Assembly: GCA_030549495.1 (NCBI GenBank)
Contig: JAUIRK010000446.1
Span: forward strand, 124,001-188,000
Length of the DNA: 64,000 bases
Reading direction: 5' to 3'
Source of the DNA: Nectonema munidae
Lineage: Eukaryota > Nematomorpha > Nectonematoida > Nectonematidae
Every line of letters begins with the position of its first letter. Position 1 is the first letter of the stretch. This document shows, piece after piece, positions 24,860-40,800 of this stretch. Under the pieces are notes generated by a model. It saw only the letters and a list, made by a program, of their open reading frames with translations, ran no database searches and was not told the origin of the DNA. Position numbers and translations under genes: made by a program.

Positions 24860-25085
24860 AAAGAATTGATTAAATGTTTAAGCCTGCATTCGATGATGAT
24901 TTAAGAAAACAAGACAGTCGTGAAAGATGTAAAACCTTTTTTATGCAGAATTTCTTAGAAGGTCGCAAAAACAGCAACCGATGAGATTTATGATTATTAG
25001 AAAATTTAGATAAAAGAATTGATGTCATCGCTACTTCAAACTTGAAACAAAAAAATATTTTAAATTTTTTTAGTAAATACATTTT
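24860..25085 (+). pseudogene. possible decayed coding segment of unknown origin
   Basis: Plus-strand frames between 24860 and 25075 read, in neighbouring frames, FDDDLRKQDSRERCKTFFMQ and ENLDKRIDVIATSNLKQKN, a charged, protein-like composition unlike random AT-rich frames. Stops and frame changes interrupt it. I do not recognise the family; a degraded transposon or gene fragment is possible. Confidence 0.2.
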
Positions 25086-25669
25086 TGAGTGGTTTAGTTT
25101 TACATTTTGGTTAAAGAAACACTTTTAAAGGCGTTGTTTGCAAGTTTTATCATCTATAAATAATGTAACTTGAAGTAAAGTCGTCTTTAACTAGAAAATT
25201 CCGCCTCCCTCAATACAACCCACTTTTTGTTGGTCCCAGAGATGGAGGTAATACGAGGGGGCATTTTACTTTAAAAAATGAGCATTTTTAACTTCTAAAA
25301 GTAGTTGGATAATGACAAAACAACTCCATACTCAAGTAGTGGAATCATTAAGATTAACAATGGCATAATGTATATAAATAGAGAACTAACAAAAAAATTT
25401 CTCACTCTGCTCAACAAAATACGCTATATATTTATAAAATGCCTAAAAGACAAAATTTTTTTTGTATTTTAGTGAATTTTCATTAGATACACTTTTTCCA
25501 AAAATGAGTAGAATAGCAAAAATCAGATCGCTATTTCTTTTTCACTTAAAGAAATTTTTTCCGACTAAAACAGTGTTGCCTGTTTTTGAAGCTATGTGTT
25601 TATATGTAGAATCAATGTCCCCAAATTTTATTTACCATACTTGAGGCTTCATGTTTGTTTAGTATAAAC

Positions 25670-25963
25670 CAGTGCTTCTCAACCCCGGCCCTCACGGTAC
25701 CTCTTGTTTCTCAGCCAGCATAGCAAAGTTGAAGAAAAAATCAGCGCACCAATATCATATCAAAATGTTACAATTTCACAAAATTTTGATCTATTATTAC
25801 CATGTGTGTCCATGGAAGTGCTAGATTTAGAGAGCGTGAAATCACCCATTCTCTATTCTTGAGTATATCAATGCATATCATTTTTGGTTTGTTGAGTTCC
25901 TCTAGTCTAGTGCAATGTTGGTTCTTAATTTGGCCCTACGTTGTAAAAGGTTGAGAACCACTG
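25670..25963. mobile_element. non-autonomous hAT element (MITE)
   Basis: The left end CAGTGCTTCTCAACC (25670-25684) and right end GGTTGAGAACCACTG (25949-25963) are inverted repeats with one mismatch. The interior has no coding capacity. The 8-bp flanks (GTATAAAC and GTCTCTAA) agree only partly, so the target duplication has decayed or a flank has been rearranged. The ends resemble those of the element at 12960-13426 (CAGTGGTTCCCAACC), suggesting related transposases. Confidence 0.85.
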
Positions 25964-26393
25964 GTCTCTAAACAGAACAATGCGTATAAAGTTGTGTCAA
26001 TAGTAAAATAGTTTTTCCTTTTCAGCTCCACTTTTTTTAAAATATGATTTATACCTCTATACTTATGTTCCCTAAATTAAAAGTATAGAAGGTTGTAATA
26101 TTGAGAACATATGTTTATCTAAAAAGAAGAAGAAAAAAAAAAAAATTTATTAAAATATTTTAGAGCATAATAAATATAGTATATCTATATACATTATATT
26201 TACTTATAGAACAGGCATAGATTTAGAACATAACATAAAAAAAAACATTTAAAAAAAAAAAAAAAAACACTTATGATTTTGTTAGTTTCCAAAGGTTTAT
26301 AAAAACCGCTTCAGGAGATCTAACATTTCAATTGAAAAAAAATATGATAAAGAAATATGAATATTTGTTACGGGACTTTCAAATGAAGAAGTT

Positions 26394-27645
26394 TCAAGTT
26401 CGAGCTACACAAGAGAAGCAATTTTTTTTCTCGCATTTTAAATTTGCAGGATAGGTAGATAATATCTTTGCTTTAAACAGTCTTTTAAAATTTTTGACTG
26501 AAGAACAGCTTTCACCAATGACATGGCGGTAGACATCATAAAACGATGGGACTTTATACATGACAGATTGATGTGAAAGGTGCAATCTGTATGATGGTTT
26601 CTTTAATCTTGATGGTACTCTAAAATTATATGCGTTTCTGACATCATAGGATATTATATCCTGAAAAAAGCTTTCACTGTGATTATTTAAGCAGTTGAAC
26701 AAAAAGAGGCCGAGTTTCATATTGTACAGATCTTTAATTTTGAGTAAGCTATGTTCATGGAAGAGATGATCAGAATGAGAGTACTTGCTTAAGTCACAGA
26801 TAATTTTGAGTGCTCTTCGATTCAGTGCTTCTAAATGTTCAATGTTGGAATGCGCAAAATTAATGAGACTATAGTTTAAATGAGGGAGAAAAATAGTCTT
26901 ATACATAATTATTCTTACATGCAAAGGAAAGATTTTTTTGACATATTTCAATATGCCAATAATTCTGCTAAGTTTAAGATTCAGGTGATTCAAATGTACA
27001 TTAAATTTTAGCTTGGAGTCGATATATAAGCCAAGAAGATTGAAACTATCAACAACGCATATGTTGCTTTCATCGAATAACGCGCAATTAACTGTACTAC
27101 TTGTTGTTACAATCATTGCTTTAGTTTTCTTTGCATTAATTGACAAATCATTGCGCTCAAACCATTTGTAAACTTTCTGTAGATTCGTCTTATAAATATT
27201 ACTTTTTGAGAGATCGTAATCAAAGAGTAGAGTGACATCATCAGCGTACATTACGAAGTTGAAAAAGTCAGAGGATTTGTGTAAATCATTGATGTACAGC
27301 GAAAATAATAACGGCCCTAAGATCGATCCTTGAGGTACACCTCGAGTTAAGCATTTGATGTCTGAAGATATACTTCCAAGAGAAACAAATTGTTTCCTAT
27401 CTTTTAAGTACGATGAAAAAAAATAACAAGACATTTGAGAAAATCCATAATCAGATAGCTTAGATAATAAAATACTATGAGATATCGAATCAAACGCTTT
27501 AGTGAGGTCAATAAAAATTAACCCGGCAGATTTTTTGATTTCTAAATAGGATATGATTTTGTCAATGAGATAACTATGGAGTAACTCGGTAGAGAAATTT
27601 TGTCTGAAAGCAAACTGCTTGTCATAGTATAAACTTTTTTTCCCT
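26394..27645 (-). CDS. LINE reverse transcriptase, catalytic part and C-terminus
   Basis: The frame is open from about 27645; the first ATG at 27434 is internal. It holds FIDLTKAFDSISHSILL (first catalytic Asp), TRGVPQGSILGPLLFSLYIN and FVMYADDVTLLF, the YADD active site. A thumb-like region (KWFERNDLSINAKKTKAMIV) and LINE C-terminal sequence follow: MYKTIFLPHLNYSLINFAHS, LEALNRRALKI, and an ending with ENCFSC-like Cys pairs (CEKKNCFSC). All catalytic residues are present. As part of a 5'-truncated element this copy is not expected to be active. Confidence 0.88.
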
Positions 27646-27996
27646 TAAAAAAGTTGAAACTTGAGAAAAAATTATTTTTTCAAAAATTTTTGCAAAGATT
27701 GGGATTATTGAAATTGGTCTGAAATTTGATAGATTGAAATTATCAGCTTTTTTAGGAATTGCAACGACTTTATTCAACTTTAGAGCTGGAGGAAATTTGG
27801 AATATTGGATACAAATGTTAAAGCAGTTCATTAAGACTGAGGTAAAGCTATTCAGAACTAAATTTATATGTTCAAGATTAATACCGTAAGCATCTGTCGA
27901 CTTACTGGACGAACAACTGTGTATGGCAACAAGAACATCATTTTCATTTATAGAATTCAAGCAGAAAATCTCTTTACTTTGTTTTTGTGCTAACAC
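27622..27996 (-). CDS. LINE reverse transcriptase, N-terminal part
   Basis: This 124-codon piece contains the early reverse-transcriptase blocks: SKFPPALKLNKVVAIPKKAD, then NLSNFRPISIIPIFAKIFEK. The preceding SSSKSTDAYGINLEHI matches the usual 'K.sG.DgI....lK' block. It overlaps the endonuclease frame by a few bases and passes into the next frame near 27650, so the two pieces were once one reading frame. Confidence 0.8.
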   Translation of the reverse strand: MLAQKQSKEIFCLNSINENDVLVAIHSCSSSKSTDAYGINLEHINLVLNSFTSVLMNCFNICIQYSKFPPALKLNKVVAIPKKADNFNLSNFRPISIIPIFAKIFEKIIFSQVSTFLREKKFIL

Positions 27997-29280
27997 AAAA
28001 TAGTCATTTTGCTTAAACTAGGCAAAATAAAAGAATCATTCAATTTATCAACAATGACTTGTTTATCAAAAACGAATTCCCCTGTATCAATTTCGAGTTT
28101 ATCTATTTTTTCACTTTTAGGCTTGATAAAATAATTAATTTTTTGACCAAACTTCTTTCGAACTTCTGTTTGATCTGAAAAACGAATTATAATATTCTTT
28201 TTCAGAAATATTATTCTATTTTTAATATAATTACGAAGTCTTATAAAATTGTTTTTCAAGTATGGACAATTATGTTTTAACTTCTTAATTTTCTTAAATA
28301 GAAAATTTCTATTCTTAATTAATTCGAGTACTTCGGGCTTCATCCATGGTTTTAGTATAACTTTGTACCCTGTTTTGTCATGATACGGAACAGTTTTTTG
28401 TGAATTGAAAACACAAGAAGAAAACAAAGAAGTTACTTTCTCAAAAAGAGATTCAGGACTATTTTTGAGGTTTTCAATATAAGATGACCAATTAATTTTA
28501 TAATACTCTGATATAAAAATAGACTTATCAAAAACTGATCTTAAACTAGGTGAGTGTTTTATTTCCAAGTTAATTGAAAGACAAATGGGAAAATGATCAG
28601 AGAAATTAGTTTCTATAACGATAGATTTGTATGCTGAAAGAAAGTTAGGAACAAGAAAGTTATCAATAACACTACCTGAAGAAGGGCGTGTCGGAAGGTT
28701 AATACAGTGCTTATATCCATTTATCAAAAAGTCACTTACAAAATTCATCGCGTTACAACAAGACTTAGAAATATCAAAGTTAAAATCACCTGCAAGGATA
28801 TTTAATGAAGAGCTAGATGTTGTAGATAGAACGAAGTCTAAGTATTCACGAAACTTGTCAATTACATGAGAAATAAAGCATGGTCTACGATATAAGTTAT
28901 GTATAATGAGGTTTTTCCCAGAAAAATTTTGAATTTCTATGGAAAAATGTTCAAAACTGTCAGGAGAAAAGTGTTTACTTAATATTTTAAAAGTAAGATT
29001 TTTTTCAATGAAAAACCCCAGACCACTATGCTTACTAAGCCCGCTAAAATAACCTACAAATGCATACCCTTCAATATTATAAGAGGTATTGCCGCCAGCC
29101 CATGTTTCTTGAACACATAAAACTTGAATGCTACGATTATATGTACGGTGAAACATTTGAACAAACATGTTTAATTCATCAAATTTGCTATTAAGTGACT
29201 GTACGTTAATACTAATAATATTAAAACTATTAAGTTGAACGTATCCACTCGTACTTGAACACCGATCAGTGAAGAAGTTT
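27990..29280 (-). CDS. LINE endonuclease domain and linker
   Basis: The frame is open from about 29280, though the first ATG is at 29168. The upstream part reads NIISINVQSLNSKFDEL, a normal start of a LINE AP-endonuclease, so the 29168 start is within the domain. Motifs follow in order: QVLCVQETW (catalytic Glu), GLGFFI, LAGDFNFDI (Asp, Asn), SVIDNFLV and TNFSDHFPICLSI (the Asp-His pair). The later part, VLELIKNRNFLFKKIKKLK and on, is the basic linker before the reverse transcriptase. The enzyme nicks target DNA to prime reverse transcription. The frame ends at 27990 through a frame change. Confidence 0.85.
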
Positions 29281-29439
29281 ATCTAAAAAACACACTTTAT
29301 TACTTTAAATATTAATTGTTTTGGGTACGTCTACCTACAAGTATCACAATTTGTTCACACATATCTGAATTTATCATTAAATTATTTTCTGAAATTTCGC
29401 TAAACTTTAACATAACATAATTTATTAGCTAAAGTGGGC

Positions 29440-29720
29440 AGAGCCTGTTAATTATCGCATCTGAGTAAGGAAAGAAGAAGGGGAGAATGCAATGTTTAGC
29501 AGCGCTCTTCTGTCTTTCCAAAATTCATCCAATTTGTTCTCAAAAACTTATATGTTTGGAGCATTAACAATATTATCGGGAAGTGAATTCTAGTCATTAA
29601 TTTTTCAGAGAAAAACCTTTTTAAATGGGACCTTTTACAAAACGATTTCTGACATTTTTGAGAGTGGAATCTTTGGTTTCTTTTTGAAAAATCAGGTAAA
29701 ATTCTAGAGTATAATACCAA
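29440..29720 (-). pseudogene. C-terminal scrap of an older CR1-like LINE
   Basis: One minus-strand frame reads, with stops, VFL-KIND-NSLPDNIVNAPN and then VFENKLDEFWKD. This is the characteristic C-terminus of CR1-type LINE proteins (R..FFS.RV...WN.LP..IV.A.S...FK..LD.FW). The bases between here and 29290 would be its 3' untranslated region, into which the LINE at 26126-29276 inserted. At least four stops in about 60 codons show it is old. Confidence 0.7.
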
Positions 29721-32305
29721 AAATAAAACATAATAATTAGCCTAAATATTTTGAAGCTAATAAATGTAGGCTGCTTTAAAATGCTTTAAATAACTATATA
29801 ATTTTAATACCTTCAATGCTTAATATTTATTTTGTATTTTTGATATATGTTTATAAATCAACGTCATGAGAATTCAAAATAAAAAAACTTCACAAAATTA
29901 ATAATTTTGAAAGAAATATATAAAGTTTGTAAAAAAAATGTTATATTTAAATATGGATAAAAAAAGCAAAAAAGGTGGAGAAATTACAAAATATTTTTAC
30001 AAAATTTTTGAATGGAGTGAAAAAAAGAATCACAGAGAAATTACATCAGTAAACAACACAAATGCATTTTTTGATTTTGAGATACGAAGGATAAATGATT
30101 TTAAATGAGTAAATTTCACTATCAAAATAATAGTTGAGTTAAGTGCCGATCCAACAAAATAATTGGACAATAGCTTCTACTAATCTCCAAATAAGGACTT
30201 GCAAATATAAGTCCTAATATCCATTATTTTGTATGAATCTTTTTTATTTTTCTTCATGGCTTAATTTTGTTTTAATTTTATATTTTCCAAAACAAACGTA
30301 AATGATTAAAGTGACATTTTTCAAAATATTTTTGAAATCAGCATTTAATTTATTTTAATTTTAGCTATTAACCCATTTGAAAAATAACTTGTGAATTTAC
30401 TGCTTTGTGAATATAACATGTAAACCAGACAACTTTATTAAATTATTATTATTGATTTGAGTTAAAAACTAGACATTGTCTGATGCCCATTTTTGGACAA
30501 TTGGTATTAACTGTATTGAATATTTGCAAATTTACTATCAAATTTGTGAAAAAAAAATAATTTTTAAAAAAATAAATATTGATTTTTACTATATATACAT
30601 AATGGTAATATAAATATAATTTCTCTGTGTAGAAAAAGTAAAAGGAGGAAAAAGGTATGCCTTAAATTGGTTAGACACACTATGAAAGAAGTTAAATGAT
30701 TGAAAAATTATTGTGTAAGCATATGCTATTTTTTATTTTTGCAATTTGCGTATACAAAACCTAATTTTCAATAAAGGGGCATTCAGATTGAGCACAATAC
30801 TTAATCAAGAACTGCATGTAATAAATAATTGGGAATTCGATGACAAATGGCATTTTATGATAATTCAGATTTTACTTTAAACTTCAGTTTTATTGAAATC
30901 TTTATTGGAACTCTATCTTATTTTCCAACTATTATCGAATAACTAGATGATGATAATTAAATTCATTTTCCTCCGTATGACTCCTATTTACTTCCTTGTT
31001 GTAGAATAATTTGGTATTTACGTTAGTTTGATACTTCCTTACAAATTATGATAAAATTAAATTTTAAAAATTGTGAACTCCTTGCTTCTTGAAGGAGTAA
31101 AATTATCGCAATTTGTTTTTTCTGTCAATCATATTAATCCTTTTATTTAATTGGATGAAATATTTCAAATCTAATTGGATAAATAAATGTTCATCACATT
31201 ATTGAAAATCAAGCCTACCTTTAATGAAGAAGGCAAAAGGTTACAGGGATAATAAAAACGAGAATTATTCGGAGCATAATAAAAAATAAATTAAATTAAA
31301 ATTTAGAATTCGATGATTATTACGTGATTTATAACAAATGGAACAAAATAAATAAATTTCCACAAAAAATAGCCACTCTTTTTGTGTGACCTAAATTTGG
31401 AAGTATAGTAAAAATATTTGAAATGCTATTTCCTGCATAAAAGAAGTGAACAAATTTTTAAATAGAGTCCGACTTTGTTAATTTGAAAAACAACATTTTG
31501 AAAATCTATCCAGATAATGAAATTGTTCGGTGTGTGAAAAAAGCGATAATTTTGTTGTCTAATTTTACTTTGTTAATATAATATCAAAACTTATTTATTT
31601 TTATTAAAAAAATGCCATTTTTTTATTTTTCGTCTTTTGAAATTTATCGAATATTCTGAAATTAAAGCATCATCAAAATTTTGACTTTGCGAGGATAAAA
31701 CCATGCTTTAAAATGTTTGTATTCGTTAAATATAATAATAAACTTACAAAAAGAGCTTCTCTAAAAGACTAAATAAATTTATGATTAAAGTATAAAAAGT
31801 TAAAATTTTATTTAACTACACTCTATTTCGACGTGATATGCTGAATATGTAAATTTCCGATTTATGCAAAATGCTCTCATTTCAACCCCGATATATTCCA
31901 TTCAGTCAAGGGGGTTTTTCAAACATAAAAAGCGTACAAAAAATATATTTGACTTTCTCCAAATATTTAATTTTTATCTCTGTTTGAAATAATAATGATA
32001 AATCTAGATAGCATTATTACAAAATATTATTCATTGCTTATAGTCAAAAAGACTTATGGGTTCTAATAAAACTTGTAAGTGTCCTCAAAGTATAATTAAA
32101 AGAAAATTTCCTTAACATACTTTAACTCAAGTTTAAATAAATCAAAATAGTATTTAGAAAGATTGGAAAATAAAAAAGTTGGTATAAAAATTTATCATAT
32201 ATGCAGATTATAAATACCCTTATCATTAAAATCATTTAATAATTCATACATGATGGATGAAATAAGATGAAATAGAAAATATAGACAGTTAATCAATTCA
32301 TACAG
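29721..32305. other. AT-rich DNA, nothing recognised
   Basis: No open frame of note is present, and I found no inverted termini, tandem units or tRNA-like boxes in this 2.6 kb. Confidence 0.5.
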
Positions 32306-32455
32306 AGGCGTGAGTAAGCATGGTTAAATACTGGGTTTCGATAACTCAACGCCTTGGATTCGATCCCGCATTAAGCCTAATTTCTTCATAGTTCGATACA
32401 AGGGGTGCAATTATGCCTTCTTGATAAAAACACCCTTCGGCACTTTACTTGTACC
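32306..32455 (+). mobile_element. tRNA-derived SINE, copy 1
   Basis: Starting AGGCGTGAGTAAGCATGG (A-box-like) with ATTCGATCCCGC (B box, 32359-32370), this ~150-bp unit aligns along its length with 43704-43850. Shared blocks include GTGAGTAAG, ACTGGGTTTC, ATAACTCAA, TTCGATCCCGCAT, AGTTCGATACAAG and GATAAAAACACCC. Its flanks CATACAGAG and CATACAAGA look like an imperfect target duplication. The two copies are roughly 80-85% similar by eye. It encodes no protein and would be mobilised by a LINE. Confidence 0.85.
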
Positions 32456-32463
32456 ATACAAGA

Positions 32464-33960
32464 TGTATAAGAACTTCAAAAAAGGATTCAGTATTTGAAA
32501 AATGCAGAATAATCAAAATATAGTAATGTTAGATGACAATATATAAACAGATCAAGAGTATAGTAAGTTCAAACTAAACCTTTGATTGTGGCGGAATTTT
32601 TTTACTGTTTTTCACCAAAATTCGTTTTTGCTATGTCAATCTCACAAATCCATTTCCAGTGAGGTGAGCAAGTTGAATCTACGAATACCAAAGACTAACG
32701 AATCATCATCTTCCAACAAAATGCCACTAAATTTTTGAAGGCGTATCCAATAAAGTTTATGAAACACTCATTAAAAAATTTTATAAATAATAATGGAAAT
32801 AATAATTTTTTCAAACATATAAAAAATTGGATAAAAGGTTATGAGACTAAGAAATAACGGTATGAAGTTGTTAATCATCTAAAGAAGATGCTAGAGAAGG
32901 TGAGTTTTATACTTCTGATTTTTGACTTCCAAACCCCAATGAAATTTCATGTACTAATACTTAACCCAGTTAGTCCCAATGTTCCCCAAGAAAAAGCAGA
33001 CAAACTCTTGTTTTAATTTGAATTAAATGAAGATTGCTGAAGTTGTCTGCGTTTCTTTTGGGTACATTGGTGATAAATGGGTTATCCTAATTAAAATTAA
33101 AATTGTTACTTTTAACTAAAACTTTACAAGTTTTTTGGTTAATATTTTAGTTTGAAAAAATTTTAAAGCGTAATTTTAAAAATAAGTAACTTTCTCAGAG
33201 TAGTAGAAATGTATTTTCATAAATATTCAATATTGAAAATTTCCTCGAATATAAGTATTTTAAAATCAGCATATAACAAAGGAATTTGACTATTATAAAC
33301 ATAACTCAAATTTAATCGCCAAAATCAATATCAAACGATATGCATACATTTAATTGTAATAAAATGACCAAAAATAGAGTCTCTGTTAAAATAGTCATAA
33401 ATTTTTAATCTGTTATAGGGTTGCCATTGAGAATAAGGTAGAAAGAAAATATTTAGAAAAATAGGTAGATATATATATATATATATAATAAATGTATGTA
33501 TATGAGTAGGTATGATTGGAGTTGTCCATCTTTGTGTGTAAAACTCAGTTCTAGTATTTGAGAATGTATAAAAACGAAGAATACAAAGTGTTTTGAAAGA
33601 AAAGCCTCCCATGTTAGAGGAATTTTTTGTTTTAATTATTCATTCTCTTTGATTTGTACAAAAGCGAAAGAAGATCGGTTAACTACAAAGACTTTGGCAG
33701 GAGCTTTGCGCTTAAATTGTTGGCCAACGGCAGAATAGGTCTATGGCATGCGGTGAATAGAGAGGTGCTAAAAAGTGTTTGAACTAATAAAAAGTATTGA
33801 GCTGGCTTTGAGGTGGGAGTCTTGCAGAGCTTTGAAGGGTATGAAAGGGAGAAGAGGCCCTATCAAAAGCAAGAAAAGAGGATACGCTTGGCGGGTAGAA
33901 GAAGAAATATTAGCTGGACTAAAGATAAGGACGATGAGTGGTAGTTGATCAAGTATGAAT
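32464..33960. other. AT-rich DNA, no supported gene
   Basis: A (TA)n run lies at about 33470-33490. The 93-codon minus frame at 33331-33612 has no recognisable domain. A purine-rich stretch (33640-33950) leads into the GAT array. Confidence 0.5.
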
Positions 33961-38585
<4,625 letters not shown>

Positions 38586-38589
38586 AACC

Positions 38590-40800
38590 AAGAGTTTATC
38601 TCCTTTTTTAAAAATAGGAATAACTTTTGCTAACTTAAAAGAGGATAAATGCTGTACTCTATTCAAGAACGAAAGCAATGATTAAGTATTTTATTATGTG
38701 ATTTACTATTAAAAAAAATTTATATAAAGATAAATTATTTATATAACAAGATTTTTTGATTTAATTTCGCTCATAGCAATTATAATATCATTTTCTCCAT
38801 TTTTTTGTAAGGTGAAGGAGTTATTACTTATTAGTTTTCTTGAGATAATCAATAAATTTAATATTTCAAGAATCTCTATCAATAACATCAGTAAGGGAGG
38901 AAAAATAATTATTAAAAGAATCAGATATAAATTTTTCATCTGTATGAATTTTTTTTTCAATTTGAATTAGATATTCATGCTTATTTATTGTACCCCATCT
39001 ATTTTTCAATGGTTTGTTATATTCAAAAATTTGTAATAATAATTATATTTCAATATAGATTTGACTTTATTTCTATAAAGAATGAATTTACACACCATTT
39101 GGTTTAAGCTTCTTACTATAATAATCACGCTTTTCCATTAGATCAAGCAATTCATATGGCATTCAAAAATTGTGTATCTGTTTGTATTCGTCTTTACGTC
39201 GACAAGATTTCATTTTTGTGGAATTTAATATTTCATTTGCAATTTGAGAATCCAAAAAGTGAAGCATGGGTTCTTGGTTGTCAAAACGTAAAGAGCGACG
39301 CCAATCAATATTTAGAATATTAGTCAGGAAAAGACCTTCAGCAAAAGATTGTGAAATATGTGAAAAATGCGATTTCTTAAAGTTCAGAGATAATATTATG
39401 ATCTGACATATAGGTGGTGAAAATAAATCATTAAAAATACTTAGTGGAATATATATATATATGTGTTGTCTAACAGCGTGTCTGCACCTGGACGGTTACA
39501 CCTGTTATTGTTGGTTTTAATAATTTGGAAAAAATGTATTCAAAGACTATGCTGTTCGTGAAGATATCAATTTAAAATAAAGCTATATTTAAATCCCCTA
39601 ATAAAATGTTTAAGTTTGAAAGAGGAAATTTTTCAATAAAGCAAATAATATTGGGAAAAAGTGAAGGTGTGCGTAATAAGAACTGTTAATGATATTGAAC
39701 TTGACTGAATTATGCATGAAGTACGCAAAAACTGAATGATTGGGATCTAAACAAAATGATAACCTTCAATGGCCAAGTTAATATCAATATCATGAAGCCA
39801 AGTTTCCTGTATAGCTAGTGTATATACCTTTATTGGCTCACCAACAACTCCCTTAAAGTTTCCTACAAAAACTTCAATTTCAAAAAATTTTCGATGGATT
39901 GATTGTTATGTTCAAGCTTAAAATACTGAAATCATGAAAACTATAGTGTTAGACAGATCTTCATATCAATATTTTTTAAATATTTTTGTAAAATTTCTTG
40001 AGTAATCAATCAAAGAATGTGTTTCTTCAGTGTTCATTCAAGATGGAGTGAAAATGATTTAATTCGTGAGTTTTTATCAAATTGCTAATATTAATAAATG
40101 ACAGGCATTATTTATTATAAAACTTTGCTTTGCACTCATCCTTACATTTCAAACACATTAACTTTTGCGTTTTAGTGCATTTATCAAATCCTATGATCAA
40201 TAGCAGAGCATATATGGCAGTTAGTCCGGTTCTACAATCAAAAGTTACCTGACCATAAATAATGCAATTTAAACAAAATTTCACTTTTGGAAAAAATATA
40301 CAAGATTTCAAAAGATAGAGGCCCTAAAAATATTGAGTTATTTTGACACGCTTTTTTAAAACTCACTTCATTCAATGATAAGATTAAATTATTAATAGAC
40401 TTTTTAGATTTAAACTCACCTATTTTTTCAAAAGCGTCTTTTAGTAAATTATTTTTTATACATTGTGGAGTCGAGGTATTCTTTAAGTTTTTGTATGAAT
40501 TTTATTTTTAATTTTAAAGCTTGTCATAATTTTATGATCTTTAAAATTTTTATATAAGTAACCCAGCTTGTCAAAAGTTTTATTCTTAACCTTTTCACTT
40601 TGATCAGTTGTCAAATCAAGAATTAATGTACTTCCGGTTTTGGTGCTTTCCACCACTTTTTTGAGAGAGTTTGGGGAGAAATATTTGGATTATTGTAAAC
40701 TTTCCTTGACAAATTTTGCGTAACTACATCAAAATATTTTATATTATTTGACTTATTAATTAACATTTCTAGATCATCCAACCAACTACTGAATAATTTA
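38590..40800 (-). pseudogene. older LINE: endonuclease to start of reverse transcriptase
   Basis: In several minus-strand frames with many stops, LINE motifs occur in the expected order from right to left. KVYTLAIQETWLHDIDINLA (endonuclease, near 39800) comes first, then an SDHN-like motif near 39400 and MLHFLDSQIANEILNSTKM (linker). PLKNRWGTINKHEYLIQIEK and FNNYFSSLTDVID-like sequence follow (38850-39020), then NDIIIAMSEIKSKNLVI, and KLAKVIPIFKKGDK at about 38585-38640, the first reverse-transcriptase block. There the sequence jumps to the L2-like LINE. The 67-codon piece at 40108-40311 with Cys pairs (CLKCKDEC) may belong to its ORF1. The rest of the reverse transcriptase is not found to the left of the GAT array. 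Confidence 0.7.

Larger units (their letters stand above)
26126..29276 (-). mobile_element. CR1/Jockey-type LINE, 5'-truncated, with target duplication
   Basis: A 3.15-kb non-LTR retrotransposon on the minus strand encodes an apurinic-type endonuclease followed by reverse transcriptase. It is flanked by the 13-bp direct repeat GTTTATCTAAAAA (26113-26125 and 29277-29289), which fixes both ends. Truncation at the 5' end falls just before the endonuclease, so any ORF1 is missing. The 3' untranslated region is about 270 bp and ends in an A/T-rich tract with TTC triplets. Only about two frame changes interrupt the protein, near 28010 and 27650, the latter in a GGGAAAAAAAG homopolymer context; either could be an assembly error. 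A second fragment of this family lies at 2650-3400. The clade assignment (CR1/Jockey group) is by motif impression only. Confidence 0.92.
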
